Source: DUTS01 sp050951605 (GTDB lineage: Bacteria; Bacillota; Peptococcia; DRI-13; DTU073). From it: DNA of 64,000 bases. Where the stretch lies: the NCBI GenBank assembly GCA_050951605.1, contig JBMNJJ010000005.1, positions 102,085-166,084 of the forward strand. The letters are read 5' to 3'. Below the pieces are notes generated by a model, which was not told where the DNA came from, did not search any database, and saw only the letters and a list, made by a program, of their open reading frames with translations. The position numbers and the translations under genes are program-made. Shown one piece after another: positions 1 to 9,098 of the stretch (within the stretch, counting starts at the first letter, position 1; each line of letters begins with the position of its first letter).

Positions 1-890
1 TTCCCATTTAAAAGACGAACTTGATACCAATCACCTTGACTACCTGAAACAGTTAAGGCATCACCACTTTTTACTTGATCAATTACAGGTGCCTCCATAC
101 TATTCCACTGTCTAATATTGACCGTATTACCTGTAACTATAACTGCTGACGGCAATTGCCCTCCTGACTGTACATTATCTTGAGGTTGTTTATTTTCCTC
201 AGGCTTAGAGTTACTCGGAGTAAATTGAACATATTCTCCGGAAACCCAACCTTCCATGTTTTTCACTTTAATCTTATACCAACCATTTTCTACATCCAAA
301 ACCTCATGTCGTTCATTAAGACCTATTTTAGTTACTAACGCATAACCAGTACCTGGTCCTGTTCTTACATTAAGTACATCGGAAGTAATAATGACATAAC
401 CTTTTGTACTCAAATCTGCTTTTAACTCTGCAACATAATCACCACTAATCCAAGCCTCATCAAGACCTGATATTTGTACTTTGTACCAACTGTTTTTTTC
501 AGCCAGAACTGATAAGACTTGTCCGGATTGTACTTGCCCTATTTGTTTGTATCCGGTACTTGGTCCCTGACGAAGATTAACTGTAGAGCCTGTTACGGTA
601 ACTTTTTTTAAAATTTCACCTACATAGTCACCGTTAATCCATCCTTCTAGCCCCTTATGTACACAAACTTTAAACCAATTGTTTTTTTCCTCAAGAACAG
701 TTAATGCCTGTCCTGCTTTAACTTGTGTCGTAACCGCATAAGTTAACCCCGGTCCCTCACGGATATTAACAATACTGCCTTTCACTACTCCTTCTTGTGC
801 AGCAAATACAGGAACTGCAAAAAATACTAGCACCAAAACAAAACTCAAAAAACATAACTGACATAGAGACCTGGGTCTAATCACCCTCAC
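1..890 (-). CDS. exported multi-SH3 domain protein, C-terminus outside window
   Basis: This frame is open from a GTG at 890 to the window edge, so the 3' end is missing. The start follows a strong GGAGGAGGTG site at 896-905; the nearby ATG is followed directly by TAG. The first 30 residues form a signal peptide with a hydrophobic core ending in VFAAQ. After it come four bacterial SH3 repeats, each with the pattern V-N-(I/L/V)-R-x-G-P near the start and a W(Y/F)KV then GW(I/V)xGxYV ending; the fourth is cut by the edge. Such repeats bind peptidoglycan, and in Bacillota they are often joined to an N-acetylmuramoyl-L-alanine amidase domain. That catalytic domain would lie outside the window, so the enzyme activity is inference only. 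Confidence 0.8.
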   Translation of the reverse strand, partial: MRVIRPRSLCQLCFLSFVLVLVFFAVPVFAAQEGVVKGSIVNIREGPGLTYAVTTQVKAGQALTVLEEKNNWFKVCVHKGLEGWINGDYVGEILKKVTVTGSTVNLRQGPSTGYKQIGQVQSGQVLSVLAEKNSWYKVQISGLDEAWISGDYVAELKADLSTKGYVIITSDVLNVRTGPGTGYALVTKIGLNERHEVLDVENGWYKIKVKNMEGWVSGEYVQFTPSNSKPEENKQPQDNVQSGGQLPSAVIVTGNTVNIRQWNSMEAPVIDQVKSGDALTVSGSQGDWYQVRLLNG

Positions 891-1103
891 TACATCACCT
901 CCTCCAAATTTTTTTACCAATCCTTTCTCTTATTCTACTTTCTTGTCAAAATTCCTTTAGAAATGATAGTGGCAATTTATAACAACTCGTTATCTGTAGA
1001 AAAATGTCTTCTTTTTAATTAAGACGAAACGTTTATCCTTTTGTTCCCTGAAAAATAAAAAGAAGATGTAATAATCACCTTCCTCCCAATTAATATACTC
1101 CTA

Positions 1104-1136
1104 AAATAAAAGCACCCTCCGGGGGTGCTTTTATTT
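1104..1136 (-). terminator. rho-independent terminator after gerM-like gene
   Basis: A GC-rich hairpin (AGCACCCTCC / GGGGGTGCT, extended by A/T pairs) overlaps the TAA of the minus-strand GerM-like gene and is followed on that strand by TTTTATTTT. It could also act on plus-strand transcripts. Confidence 0.85.
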
Positions 1137-1727
1137 GACAATACTTGCATCTCTTGTTAAATTATCCTCTAATTGCATATGCCCGAGTAAAGTATCAATC
1201 TTCTTTCCCTCAACTCTCATCTCTACTTCTTGCACAGTAGGAAATTGAGTTAAGGTGTTCACAATAGAATACAGCGCCAACTTTTCTGCTGTAGCCGTAG
1301 CCGGTAAATCCTTGATTAAATCATCGCTAAAATCTACTATCGCCAACCCATCTTCCCGTACATTAATATCCAAAAGTTTAGTATTAGCAGGAAGTGTAGA
1401 TTCCAACTCCAGCCCTACAGGTCCCTTAATTAACTCTTCCATCGTCGCCCGAGCTATTCCCGTAACTTTAGGAATCGCCCTTTCCTCCACTACTAATTTA
1501 TCTTCTAACGGATCGGCAAAGTATAAAGTAATTAACTTAGTTTCATTAGTAACAGTAGTCATATCTGTTGGTGTTTCCATAACAACAATAGGTTCGTCAA
1601 ACACACTATCCTCTAATGCTCCCTCACTTTTGTCAAAGTCCTGTTTAACCCTATTTAATAAACCACAACCTGAAAAAATCAGACAAACCATTAAGCTAAT
1701 AATTAAAATTAAAGCCGTCTTTTTCAT
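1131..1727 (-). CDS. GerM-domain lipoprotein
   Basis: A 198-residue lipoprotein. Residues 1-21 form a lipoprotein signal peptide with the lipobox FSGC, so Cys21 is the expected lipidation site. Residues 65-190 fit the GerM (GerMN) domain: the run ITLYFADP, then a T/E-rich helix ELIKGP, then LPANTKLLDINV-DGLAIVDFS and a final strand VQEVEMRVEGKK. In Bacillus, GerM is a sporulation protein needed for engulfment and germination. The single domain here is shorter than B. subtilis GerM, which has two. It starts at ATG 1727 with GGAGGAAG upstream and is followed by its own terminator. Exact role in this organism is inferred. Confidence 0.75.
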   Translation of the reverse strand: MKKTALILIISLMVCLIFSGCGLLNRVKQDFDKSEGALEDSVFDEPIVVMETPTDMTTVTNETKLITLYFADPLEDKLVVEERAIPKVTGIARATMEELIKGPVGLELESTLPANTKLLDINVREDGLAIVDFSDDLIKDLPATATAEKLALYSIVNTLTQFPTVQEVEMRVEGKKIDTLLGHMQLEDNLTRDASIVK

Positions 1728-1840
1728 CCCTTTTCTTCCTCCTTCCCCTTTAACTTCTCCTTACATAATATTTGTCTAAGAAAAAAATATGCCTACAAAT
1801 ATCAGTAAATACTTTAAATTTTGCGAACAGCAAACGTTTT

Positions 1841-2102
1841 GACCGAAGCTACGAAAGCCCAAGGCTGTACCTTCTACCTCACTAGTTTTAACCTAAGTAC
1901 TGCCGAGGGATGACTTAGCGAAGGGCGGCTATATGTCCTTAGCGAAGGTGAGATTAGTAATGACGAGGTGGCAACAAGGACGTCGGCACCAGGGCGAACT
2001 GAGCACGGATGCGAATTGAGCCCGTTCGGCATTACTCCGAACCAAGCTCTTGGACATCCTGACCGAAGCTACGAAAACCCGAGGCAGTACTTAGGTTAAA
2101 AC
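1841..2102. repeat. structured intergenic element with paired direct and inverted repeats
   Basis: The 440-bp gap between gerM and lgt has no convincing gene. It holds two copies of a 30-bp direct repeat beginning GACCGAAGCTACGAAA at 1841 and 2061, with 4 differences. It also holds a perfect 20-bp inverted repeat, GTTTTAACCTAAGTACTGCC at 1885-1904 and its complement at 2083-2102. The interior is rich in GCGAAGG/GGACGTCGG-type short complementary tracts and is clearly richer in G+C than the flanks. It could fold into a large stem enclosing about 180 nt. It may be a mobile non-coding repeat or an RNA; I do not recognise the family. Confidence 0.6.
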
Positions 2103-2142
2103 AACTGAACGAAGCTGTAAACAAGAAGAAACGATCCATCAT

Positions 2143-2182
2143 GAAAAAAAGACTGTCTCATAATCTTGTTATGAGACAGTCT
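2143..2182 (-). terminator. terminator after lgt
   Basis: A 14-bp perfect stem AGACTGTCTCATAA / TTATGAGACAGTCT at 2150-2163 and 2169-2182 overlaps the lgt stop codon and is followed on the minus strand by a run of T. Confidence 0.85.
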
Positions 2183-2942
2183 CATCTCTCCTTTTCTTTT
2201 TATGCCGATATAAAATTAAAATTAATCCTATCCCTATAGCTATAACACTAACCACCTGAGCTACTCGTAAATTAGCAGTTAGCATCAAACTATCAGTCCG
2301 TAAGCCTTCGATAAAAAAACGACCTACCGAATATAAAACAACATAGGACAGAAAAACATCTCCTCTTGGCAGTCCCTTTCTTCTCCTCAGCCAAAGTAAA
2401 AAGAAAAATACACCTAAATTCCAAAGGGATTCATAAAGAAAGGTGGGATGACGATAAGCACCATCTATATACATCGCCCACGGTAATGTAGAAGGATCCA
2501 CCTCATAACCATAAGCTTCCTGATTAAAAAAATTCCCCCATCGTCCCAGGGCCTGACCAAGAATAATACTAGGTGCAGCAATATCCGCGGCTTGCCAAAA
2601 ATTAATTCGATATTTTTTTAAAAGAAAAAAAGCCGCTAAAAAACCGCCAATCAGCCCCCCATGAATTGCCAAACCTCCATGCCAAATTGCTAAAATCTCT
2701 CTAGGAAAACGACTATAATAGGGCCAATTGAAAATTACATAATACAACCTAGCACCAAGAAAAGCAGCCGGTATAGCGGCGAGAATTACGTTAAGCACAT
2801 GGTCCTGATTAAGCCCTTGTCTTTCAGTTTCACGCACAACTAAAATTGTACCGAGCAGAATAGCCAGAGCAATCAAAATCCCATACCAGTAAATAGGCCA
2901 AGAACCTATATGAAAAGCAACCGGGTCAGGAATAATCTTCAT
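2169..2942 (-). CDS. lgt: prolipoprotein diacylglyceryl transferase
   Basis: Lgt transfers diacylglyceryl from phosphatidylglycerol to the lipobox cysteine of prolipoproteins, the first step of lipoprotein maturation. The protein of about 257 residues is an integral membrane enzyme with about seven hydrophobic segments. It carries the family signature GRWGNFFNQEAYG near residue 135 and the essential-histidine region HGGLAIHGGLIGG near residue 90. Length is normal. A TTG one codon upstream is possible, but ATG 2942 sits nine bases after GGAGG and is preferred. Substrates in this window include the GerM, CapA-like, alpha/beta hydrolase and 53.9-kb lipoproteins. Confidence 0.95.
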   Translation of the reverse strand: MKIIPDPVAFHIGSWPIYWYGILIALAILLGTILVVRETERQGLNQDHVLNVILAAIPAAFLGARLYYVIFNWPYYSRFPREILAIWHGGLAIHGGLIGGFLAAFFLLKKYRINFWQAADIAAPSIILGQALGRWGNFFNQEAYGYEVDPSTLPWAMYIDGAYRHPTFLYESLWNLGVFFFLLWLRRRKGLPRGDVFLSYVVLYSVGRFFIEGLRTDSLMLTANLRVAQVVSVIAIGIGLILILYRHKKKRRDETVS

Positions 2943-2978
2943 CAAAATTTTCCTCCTTATCCGTTAGAATAACCTTTT

Positions 2979-3407
2979 CTATAAGGAGTAAACCTGTTCA
3001 CCCTCTAAAATATTTATACCAGCTCGCCTAATAACTGATACAGCTTTCTCAGGATTCTCTACCCGAATAATTACTAAAGCCGCCTGGGAGGTAGTCCCTA
3101 AAAAAGCATACATATATTCTACATTAATTTCTGCTTCATCAAGCTTTTCCAAAGTACCGGCTAATCCCCCCGGAGTATCGGACACTTCCATCGCTAAAAC
3201 ATCTGTCATACTAACAGCAAAATTGTTCGCCTTCAATACTTCATAAGCCTTCTCCGGATTATTTACAATTAAACGCAAGACACCAAAGTCGGTAGTATCA
3301 GCAATAGATAATGCCCTAATATTAATCCCTTCATTACCTAAAACACGACAAACATGGGCTAACCGACCTTTTTTGTTTTCCAAAAATAACGAAATCTGTT
3401 TAATCAC
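2979..3407 (-). CDS. tandem ACT-domain protein
   Basis: A 142-residue protein made of two ACT domains, about residues 1-70 (KQISLFLENKKGRLAHVCRVL) and 70-142 (VSDTPGGLAGTLEKLDEAEINVEYMYAF). ACT domains bind small ligands, usually amino acids. It starts at a GTG preceded by AAGGGGGG, 12 bp after the paaK stop, so the two are almost certainly cotranscribed. Family members next to paaK are very common in anaerobic Bacillota and archaea; the ligand is unknown, but an aromatic amino acid or aryl acid is a reasonable inference from the neighbour. Confidence 0.85.
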   Translation of the reverse strand: MIKQISLFLENKKGRLAHVCRVLGNEGINIRALSIADTTDFGVLRLIVNNPEKAYEVLKANNFAVSMTDVLAMEVSDTPGGLAGTLEKLDEAEINVEYMYAFLGTTSQAALVIIRVENPEKAVSVIRRAGINILEGEQVYSL

Positions 3408-3419
3408 AATTTTCCCCCC

Positions 3420-4718
3420 TTATATTTTTCTCCGATCAATAACCCGTTGTATTTTTCCTTCACTCCGCGGCAGGGAATGAGGTTCGACCAATTTTACTTT
3501 CGCCGAAATACCCAACAAAGATTCAAGTCGCCGACGAATTTTCCTTTCTAAATCCTCCAACCCTCTCACCTGATCTGAGAACATTTCCGGAGATACTTCT
3601 ACCTGAATTTCTAGCTCATCCATACTTCCCTTGCGATCAACAATAAGTAAATAATGAGGTTCTGTTCCACCCACTTCCAAAATAACAGATTCAACTTGTG
3701 AAGGAAAGACATTAACTCCACGAATAACCAACATATCATCAGTTCTACCCATCACTTTATGCATCCGCACATGTGTCCTACCACAAGCACAAGGCTCTTT
3801 GGTTAGCACTGAAATATCCCTCGTCCGATAACGCAAAATAGGCAATGCCGCTTTAGTTAAAGTAGTAATAACAAGCTCCCCTTTTTCCCCGTAAGGCAAC
3901 CTTTCACCAGTCAGCGGATTGATAATTTCCGGAATAAAATGGTCTTCAAAAATATGCAGTCCGTTCTTTTCTTGACACTCACAAGCTACCCCTGGTCCAA
4001 TCACTTCAGAAAGACCATAAATATCAACTGCACTAATTTGCAACCTTTTTTCTATTTCTTGCCTCATTCCTTCTGACCAAGGCTCTGCTCCAAAAATACC
4101 ATGTTGTAACTTTAATTCAGAACGATCTATACCTAAACTTTCCCAAGTTTCAGCCAAATGTATCGCATAAGAAGGCGTACAAGCTAAAACTGTTGTTCCA
4201 AAATCTTTCATAATCATTAACTGGCGCCGAGTATTACCACCGGAAATAGGAATTACCGTAGAGCCAATCCGCTCTGCTCCATAATGAAAACCAAAACCAC
4301 CTGTAAAAAGACCATAACCATATGCTATCTGAATTACCGAATTTTTTGTTGTTCCTCCACAAGTTAAAGCTCGGGCCATTAATTCTGACCACGTATTCAA
4401 ATCGGAACGAGTATAGCCCACTACAGTAGGCTTACCGGTTGTTCCCGAAGAAGCGTGAACTCTTACAATGTCAGACATTGAGGTAGCAAACATCCTAAAA
4501 GGATAATTATCTCGTAAATCTTGTTTCGTTGTAAAAGGTAGTTTTGCCAAATCGTCTAAAGTGTTTATCTCTCCTGGCTCTAATCCTATTTCCTGAAACT
4601 TACTACGATAAAAAGGTACATCGTGATAAACTCTTTCAACTATATTTTTTAACCTCTCTAATTGCACTTCTTCTAATTGATCATGAGGCATACATTCATA
4701 ATGCTGATTCCAGTACAT
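3420..4718 (-). CDS. paaK: phenylacetate-CoA ligase
   Basis: A 432-residue adenylate-forming enzyme that activates phenylacetate or related aryl acids with ATP and CoA. The P-loop-like motif ASSGTTGKPTVVGYT is near residue 90, IYGLSEVIGPG near 235 (substrate and AMP contact), YRTRDIS near 305 (adenylate-binding Asp), and the C-terminal domain ends EGKIQRVIDRR with the conserved lysine. A CxC-x9-CACG-like cluster (CECQEKNG, CACGRTH) is typical of anaerobe homologues. In fermenters this enzyme commonly works with indolepyruvate:ferredoxin oxidoreductase to run aryl-CoA to aryl acid plus ATP during amino-acid fermentation; no iorAB is visible here, so direction is uncertain. Confidence 0.92.
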   Translation of the reverse strand: MYWNQHYECMPHDQLEEVQLERLKNIVERVYHDVPFYRSKFQEIGLEPGEINTLDDLAKLPFTTKQDLRDNYPFRMFATSMSDIVRVHASSGTTGKPTVVGYTRSDLNTWSELMARALTCGGTTKNSVIQIAYGYGLFTGGFGFHYGAERIGSTVIPISGGNTRRQLMIMKDFGTTVLACTPSYAIHLAETWESLGIDRSELKLQHGIFGAEPWSEGMRQEIEKRLQISAVDIYGLSEVIGPGVACECQEKNGLHIFEDHFIPEIINPLTGERLPYGEKGELVITTLTKAALPILRYRTRDISVLTKEPCACGRTHVRMHKVMGRTDDMLVIRGVNVFPSQVESVILEVGGTEPHYLLIVDRKGSMDELEIQVEVSPEMFSDQVRGLEDLERKIRRRLESLLGISAKVKLVEPHSLPRSEGKIQRVIDRRKI

Positions 4719-4875
4719 CCTTTTCCACCTTCCTTCAAATATTAAATTTAAGTATATGCCATTTATAATCCCCAGGCAATACCTTTAAACAAATCTTTCC
4801 CTAATTCTTTCTCGATTAGCTTCTCTTACCTTAAGGGAATACTAATCTTGGGTTTGTCTTAAGGGAGGAAAATAG

Positions 4876-5706
4876 ATGAAAAAATTATTGCCTTATCTCG
4901 GTATAACTTTAGGTTCCTTTATCTTTGCCTTTGGTTTAAATTATTTTATTATTGCTAACGGTCTAGCCGAAGGTGGTTTTACGGGACTAGCCCTGATCAT
5001 TCATTATCTTACAGGATGGTCTGTTGGGGGAATTTTAATAGCATTAAATATCCCCTTATTCTTTATTGGTTGGAAATTGTGGGGGAAAACTTTCGTCATA
5101 AAGACCCTGCTGGGCGTTTTCGCCGTTTCCCTCGCCGTAGACCTTACCAGTGGCTTTAGATTCATAACTCACGATCTCCTCCTAGGAGCCCTCTATGGGG
5201 GAGTGCTATCAGGAATAGGCATCGGTCTAGTACTACGTTCCGGTGCTACAACAGGGGGTGTAGATATTATCGCCCGCCTCATCTATGAGAAAGTAGGAAT
5301 AAATATGGGGAAAGTTTACTTTAGCTTTGATTTTGCTATTATTTTTATTGTCGCTTTTTTCTTTGGCTTAGAAAAAGCTCTTTATACTTTAGTGGCTCTT
5401 TATATCTTTAGTCAAGTAATCGACCGTTTACTCGAAGGAGGTAATGAAGCCAGAGCCGTTACCATCATCTCCGGCATAAATCAGGTCATTGCCCAAGCAA
5501 TTATCAATGAATTAGAACGAGGAGCCACAATTTTAAAAGGTTCTGGCGCTTATACAGGAAAAGAAAAAAATGTACTTTATGTAGTTGTTAGTAAACAACA
5601 ACTACTCCACTTAAAAAAAATAATCCGCAAGATTGACCCAAGAGCTTTTATTATTGTCAATAGTGTTTATGAAGTTTTAGGAGAAGGTTTTCGACCGTCA
5701 AAATAA
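4876..5706 (+). CDS. YitT family membrane protein
   Basis: A 276-residue protein with five to six membrane segments in residues 1-190 (YitT/DUF161: GSFIFAFGLNYF, GLAEGGFTGLALI, RSGATTGGVDIIARL) and a cytoplasmic DUF2179 domain from about 215 (ARAVTIISGINQVIAQAI, then GSGAYTGKEKNVLYVVVSKQQLLHLKKII). The ATG at 4876 follows AAGGGAGG. Family function is not established; several members are linked to transport or stress. It is divergent from paaK and ends 3 bp before the opposing FAD oxidoreductase reading frame. Confidence 0.9.
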   Translation: MKKLLPYLGITLGSFIFAFGLNYFIIANGLAEGGFTGLALIIHYLTGWSVGGILIALNIPLFFIGWKLWGKTFVIKTLLGVFAVSLAVDLTSGFRFITHDLLLGALYGGVLSGIGIGLVLRSGATTGGVDIIARLIYEKVGINMGKVYFSFDFAIIFIVAFFFGLEKALYTLVALYIFSQVIDRLLEGGNEARAVTIISGINQVIAQAIINELERGATILKGSGAYTGKEKNVLYVVVSKQQLLHLKKIIRKIDPRAFIIVNSVYEVLGEGFRPSK

Positions 5707-5708
5707 AA

Positions 5709-7407
5709 CTATTTATCCAGCCGGGCACCCATTGTACACAATTTTTCTTGCACCCAATTAATTTGCTCTTCCTTAAAATCAGCCGGGCTTTCCCCAAAGA
5801 GAACGGCCCTTGCTGCCGCTATTCCTGCAGCATCCCCTAATACAGCTAAATTAGGTAAAACCCTCACCTCAGCCCAAGCAAAAGAAGAACACCCTGTAGC
5901 ATAACCAGGTACTAAAAGATTAGCACACCCAATAGCCTTGAGCATTGAATACGGTAAATAAACAGGATTAACAGGCTGTCCTCCTTCCCTTTACCCAATC
6001 AGGTCGTAAATAACTGGTTACTGGCCACACATAATGACCCTCTTGTAAAATATCGTTATACGTAAAAGCATTAATATCCATCATGTAATAACCTAAACCA
6101 ATTCTTTCAGCATAATTTTCTCGGTCTGCACCTTCTTGAGGATTACTTCCCGCCTTCTGAACTTCATTTGTAGTTAAAGCATATCTATCCCACTCTTCCC
6201 CTTCTTTAAACCCCTGTAAAGTATGTACAGTTTCCCGAAGATACATAGTTTCACCAACAACAGGTTGTTTGTTTTCATTCCAAACTAAACTTGCTTCCCC
6301 AAAACCATACATCTGTCCATTTTCTACTACCTTAAATTGCCGTAAAGCCTCTAAAAACTCCGGCTTTTGCAATATTTCTCTCGCTTCTTGCCAAGCTTGG
6401 TCCACCGTTTTCTGACCTGCTCCTTTTTTCACAAAAAGAGAAGTGCCGCGATCTTTCTCCCGTGCTCGCCCATCTACATCAAAAACAAGGAGCATATTAA
6501 CCCACCATTCTTCACTATTAGCTCCATTTTGAGCAGCATTAAGCGGTTTTAGTGCAAAACCTTGTACCCCATACAATTCATTAAAGTGCTTCACCACAGG
6601 ATTATTTTGCCAAGTTTCTTTTCCACCCACTATCGCCCAACTACCATGGACATCATTAACAAAATGTAGGTCTCCTTTTACATCGGGTTGAGCAGGTGTT
6701 TTTATCCCTGTCACCTTAAACATTAAAGTAGCAGCTTGTTGTCTAGCCCAACTTCCTTCTTGCTCTTCTGTTGGCAAATATTCTAATGACCAGTCCTGGC
6801 GACCCACAGATAAAAAATTACCGGCAAGACGGGTCAGCCTACCCTCATCTGAAGCATCAATAAAGACCTCCCCCTCTACTTTTAAACGCCCTTTCTCCCA
6901 CAGAACATAACCTTGCTCATCTCTATAAACAGGTGCTAAAATGATAGATTTAATTATCTTTTTATCTTTTTTAATTTTTTTTGTTTTTACTTTTTTTAGG
7001 TCATATTGATAAAGAATCGTCAAATTAGGAAACTGACTTAAATCTTTTTCGAGCAGTTCTGCCATTTGTTCTGTATTATAAAATTGCCCACTTTTCTCAA
7101 ACCAACGTTTAAAAGAACCCTCTGTAACCAGTTGATTCTGCCAATAACGAATATCAGCAAAGTTTTGTCCACCTACCGTACCCAACCCACCCAATTCGGC
7201 AACAGGTTCAGGGACAATAAGCAACACCTCTTTTTCCGGTGCTACCCAAGCAGTACTATATGCAGAAGCACAACCTGCAAATCCACCCCCATAAATAACC
7301 ACATCATAGGAAAACACTGTCGGCATTAAATAAGGATAAACAAAAATAGATATAAAGATTAAAAGTATAACCACTATTAAAAATAACAGTAACCACAACT
7401 TACGCAT
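5709..7407 (-). pseudogene. FAD-dependent oxidoreductase, frameshifted
   Basis: Two reading frames together make one FAD-binding oxidoreductase of the FAD_oxidored type. The upstream part (from ATG 7407, preceded by AAAGGGTGAAG) has a membrane anchor at residues 3-25 and the dinucleotide fold YGGGFAGCASA. It runs to SYLRPDWVKGRR and stops at about 5968. The other frame continues with EGGQPVNPVYLPYSMLKAIGCANLLVPGYATGCSS and the FAD-ribityl motif NLAVLGDAAGIAAA to 5709. The switch lies in AAAGGGAAGGAGG near 5980; removing one G restores a continuous protein of about 560 residues. It is either a recent frameshift or a consensus error. Substrate is unknown. The first residues make it a membrane-anchored, probably outward-facing enzyme. 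Confidence 0.8.
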
Positions 7408-7478
7408 TTCTTCACCCTTTGCAATTTTTGTATAGTAATTTCTTGCCACCTTAATTATATCAGATTTTTATATATAAA

Positions 7479-7517
7479 AAAAAGGACTATCTCATAACAA
7501 AATGAAACAGTCCTTTT
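7479..7517 (-). terminator. terminator after slipin gene
   Basis: Stem AAAAGGACT / AGTCCTTTT around an A-rich loop, about 50 bp downstream of the slipin stop, with T-rich sequence on the minus strand. The arm GGACTATCTCATAA resembles the lgt terminator arm. Confidence 0.7.
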
Positions 7518-7565
7518 CTCAATTATAAACTTTACCCGTTAAACCTATTCATTTCCAATCGGTTT

Positions 7566-8495
7566 TTAAGGAACCGGTAACCCCTCTTTATCTTTAACCA
7601 CCTCAGCTAAAGAAGCAGCAAGTGCAGTTAAATTTTGAATCTCTGAAGGAATAATAAGCTTTGTTGCTTGCCCATCAGCTACTTTAGTTAGAGCTTCTAA
7701 ACTTCTAATGGCAATTACCTGATTATCCGGTGCAGCATTCTTCAACATCTTCAATCCTTCGGCTGTTGCTCTTTGCAACTTTAAAATTGCCTCTGCTTCC
7801 CCTTCGGCTTCTCTAACCGCCGCTTCTTTTTTTGCTTCCGCAGCAAGAATTACCGACGTTTTTTCAGCTTCAGCATTTAAAACAATGGCTTCTTTATGCC
7901 CTAGAGCCACACGAATTGCGGATTCTTTTTCCCCTTCAGCACGAAGAATTGCTTCTCTTCTTTCTCTTTCTGCTTTCATTTGCCTTTCCATGGCATCTTG
8001 AATTTCAGCTGGTGGAACAATATTTTTCACTTCAACACGATGAACTTTAATTCCCCAAGCTCCCGTAGCGGCATCTAAAACACTTCTCATTCTAGCATTG
8101 ATAACATCACGTGAAGTTAAAGTTTCATCTAATTCTAATTCCCCAATTATATTTCTCAAACTTGTTGTCGTAATATTATCTATTGCTAAAAGCGGATTTT
8201 CTACTCCATATGCATATGCTTTAGGGTCAGTAACTTGATAAAAAACCACAGTGTCTATAGTCATGGTAACATTATCCTTGGTTATTACCGGCTGAGGCCT
8301 AAAATCTTTAATCTGTTCTTTTAACGGTACTATCATCGCAATTCTATCAATTATAGGAATTTTAAAATGCAGCCCCACAAACCATGTACCTAAATAAGCA
8401 CCCAGTCTTTCTATAATATAGGCTTCTGTTTGTGGCACTACTCTGACGTTTGTACCAATAAGAGCAATTATTATAATCAAAAAAACCCAAAACAT
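7566..8495 (-). CDS. slipin, SPFH/stomatin-like membrane protein
   Basis: A 309-residue SPFH protein: N-terminal membrane anchor (residues 1-18), SPFH/band-7 domain at about 18-190 (VVPQTEAYIIERLGAYLGTW, WGIKVHRVEVKNIVPP), then an alanine/glutamate-rich coiled coil (AEKTSVILAAEAKKEAAVREAEGEAEA) and a hydrophobic tail. Proteins of this family form membrane-associated oligomers, often with an NfeD partner. It starts at ATG 8495, 18 bp after the nfeD-like gene, so the two form the classic nfeD-slipin operon. Proposed roles are membrane organisation and quality control; the precise function is not known. Confidence 0.92.
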   Translation of the reverse strand: MFWVFLIIIIALIGTNVRVVPQTEAYIIERLGAYLGTWFVGLHFKIPIIDRIAMIVPLKEQIKDFRPQPVITKDNVTMTIDTVVFYQVTDPKAYAYGVENPLLAIDNITTTSLRNIIGELELDETLTSRDVINARMRSVLDAATGAWGIKVHRVEVKNIVPPAEIQDAMERQMKAERERREAILRAEGEKESAIRVALGHKEAIVLNAEAEKTSVILAAEAKKEAAVREAEGEAEAILKLQRATAEGLKMLKNAAPDNQVIAIRSLEALTKVADGQATKLIIPSEIQNLTALAASLAEVVKDKEGLPVP

Positions 8496-8513
8496 CTTTT
8501 TACCCCCTTTTTC

Positions 8514-8948
8514 TTAACGTTCTTTTAATCTTTGAACTTTTAAAATCACCCCTTCAATTCCGACAATTTTTACTTTTTCATTTGCTTCTATTATTTCATT
8601 ATCGACTGATTCTGCATTCCACACTTGACCTTTAACAGTTATTACACCACTCTTATAAGGAATAATCTTTTCCTGTACAAACCCAACTTCCCCAATTAAA
8701 GCGGGAATACCAGTCCGAACTGCCCCGATCTTAAAATAATCTTTAGCAAGCGGTCGGAAAAAAATTAAAAGAATTATTGCCGTTAATAAAAATATTCCTA
8801 CCTGTACATCCCAGGGGACGCCTAACCAAGCAGCTATAAAGGCTACAAAAGCCCCCACAAGAAACCAACAAGTCGTTAATCCAAGAGTTAATAATTCTAT
8901 AAATCCAAAAACAAGTGCCAAAACTATCCAAACCCAAGGATTTATCAT
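8514..8948 (-). CDS. NfeD-like membrane protein
   Basis: A 144-residue NfeD short form: four hydrophobic segments in residues 1-75 (WVWIVLALVFGFIELLTLGL, CWFLVGAFVAFIAAWLG), then an OB-fold soluble domain from about 85 (RTGIPALIGEVGFVQEKIIPYKSGVITVKGQVWNAES). The long form's ClpP-like protease domain is absent. The partner slipin gene follows directly. The ribosome site AAAGGGGG lies about 20 bases upstream, further than usual, so the start is less certain than the identity. Confidence 0.88.
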   Translation of the reverse strand: MINPWVWIVLALVFGFIELLTLGLTTCWFLVGAFVAFIAAWLGVPWDVQVGIFLLTAIILLIFFRPLAKDYFKIGAVRTGIPALIGEVGFVQEKIIPYKSGVITVKGQVWNAESVDNEIIEANEKVKIVGIEGVILKVQRLKER

Positions 8949-9098
8949 TTCTAAAATATGCGTAACCCCCTTTCTTTTTTATTTTCCGCTTCTTTAATTA
9001 AAGCATTTTTCACCTCTTTTATAAAAGATATTACTCTTTACTACAATTTTATTATAAAAATTCGATATTTACAAATATTTTAGTGCATTTTTAACAAT

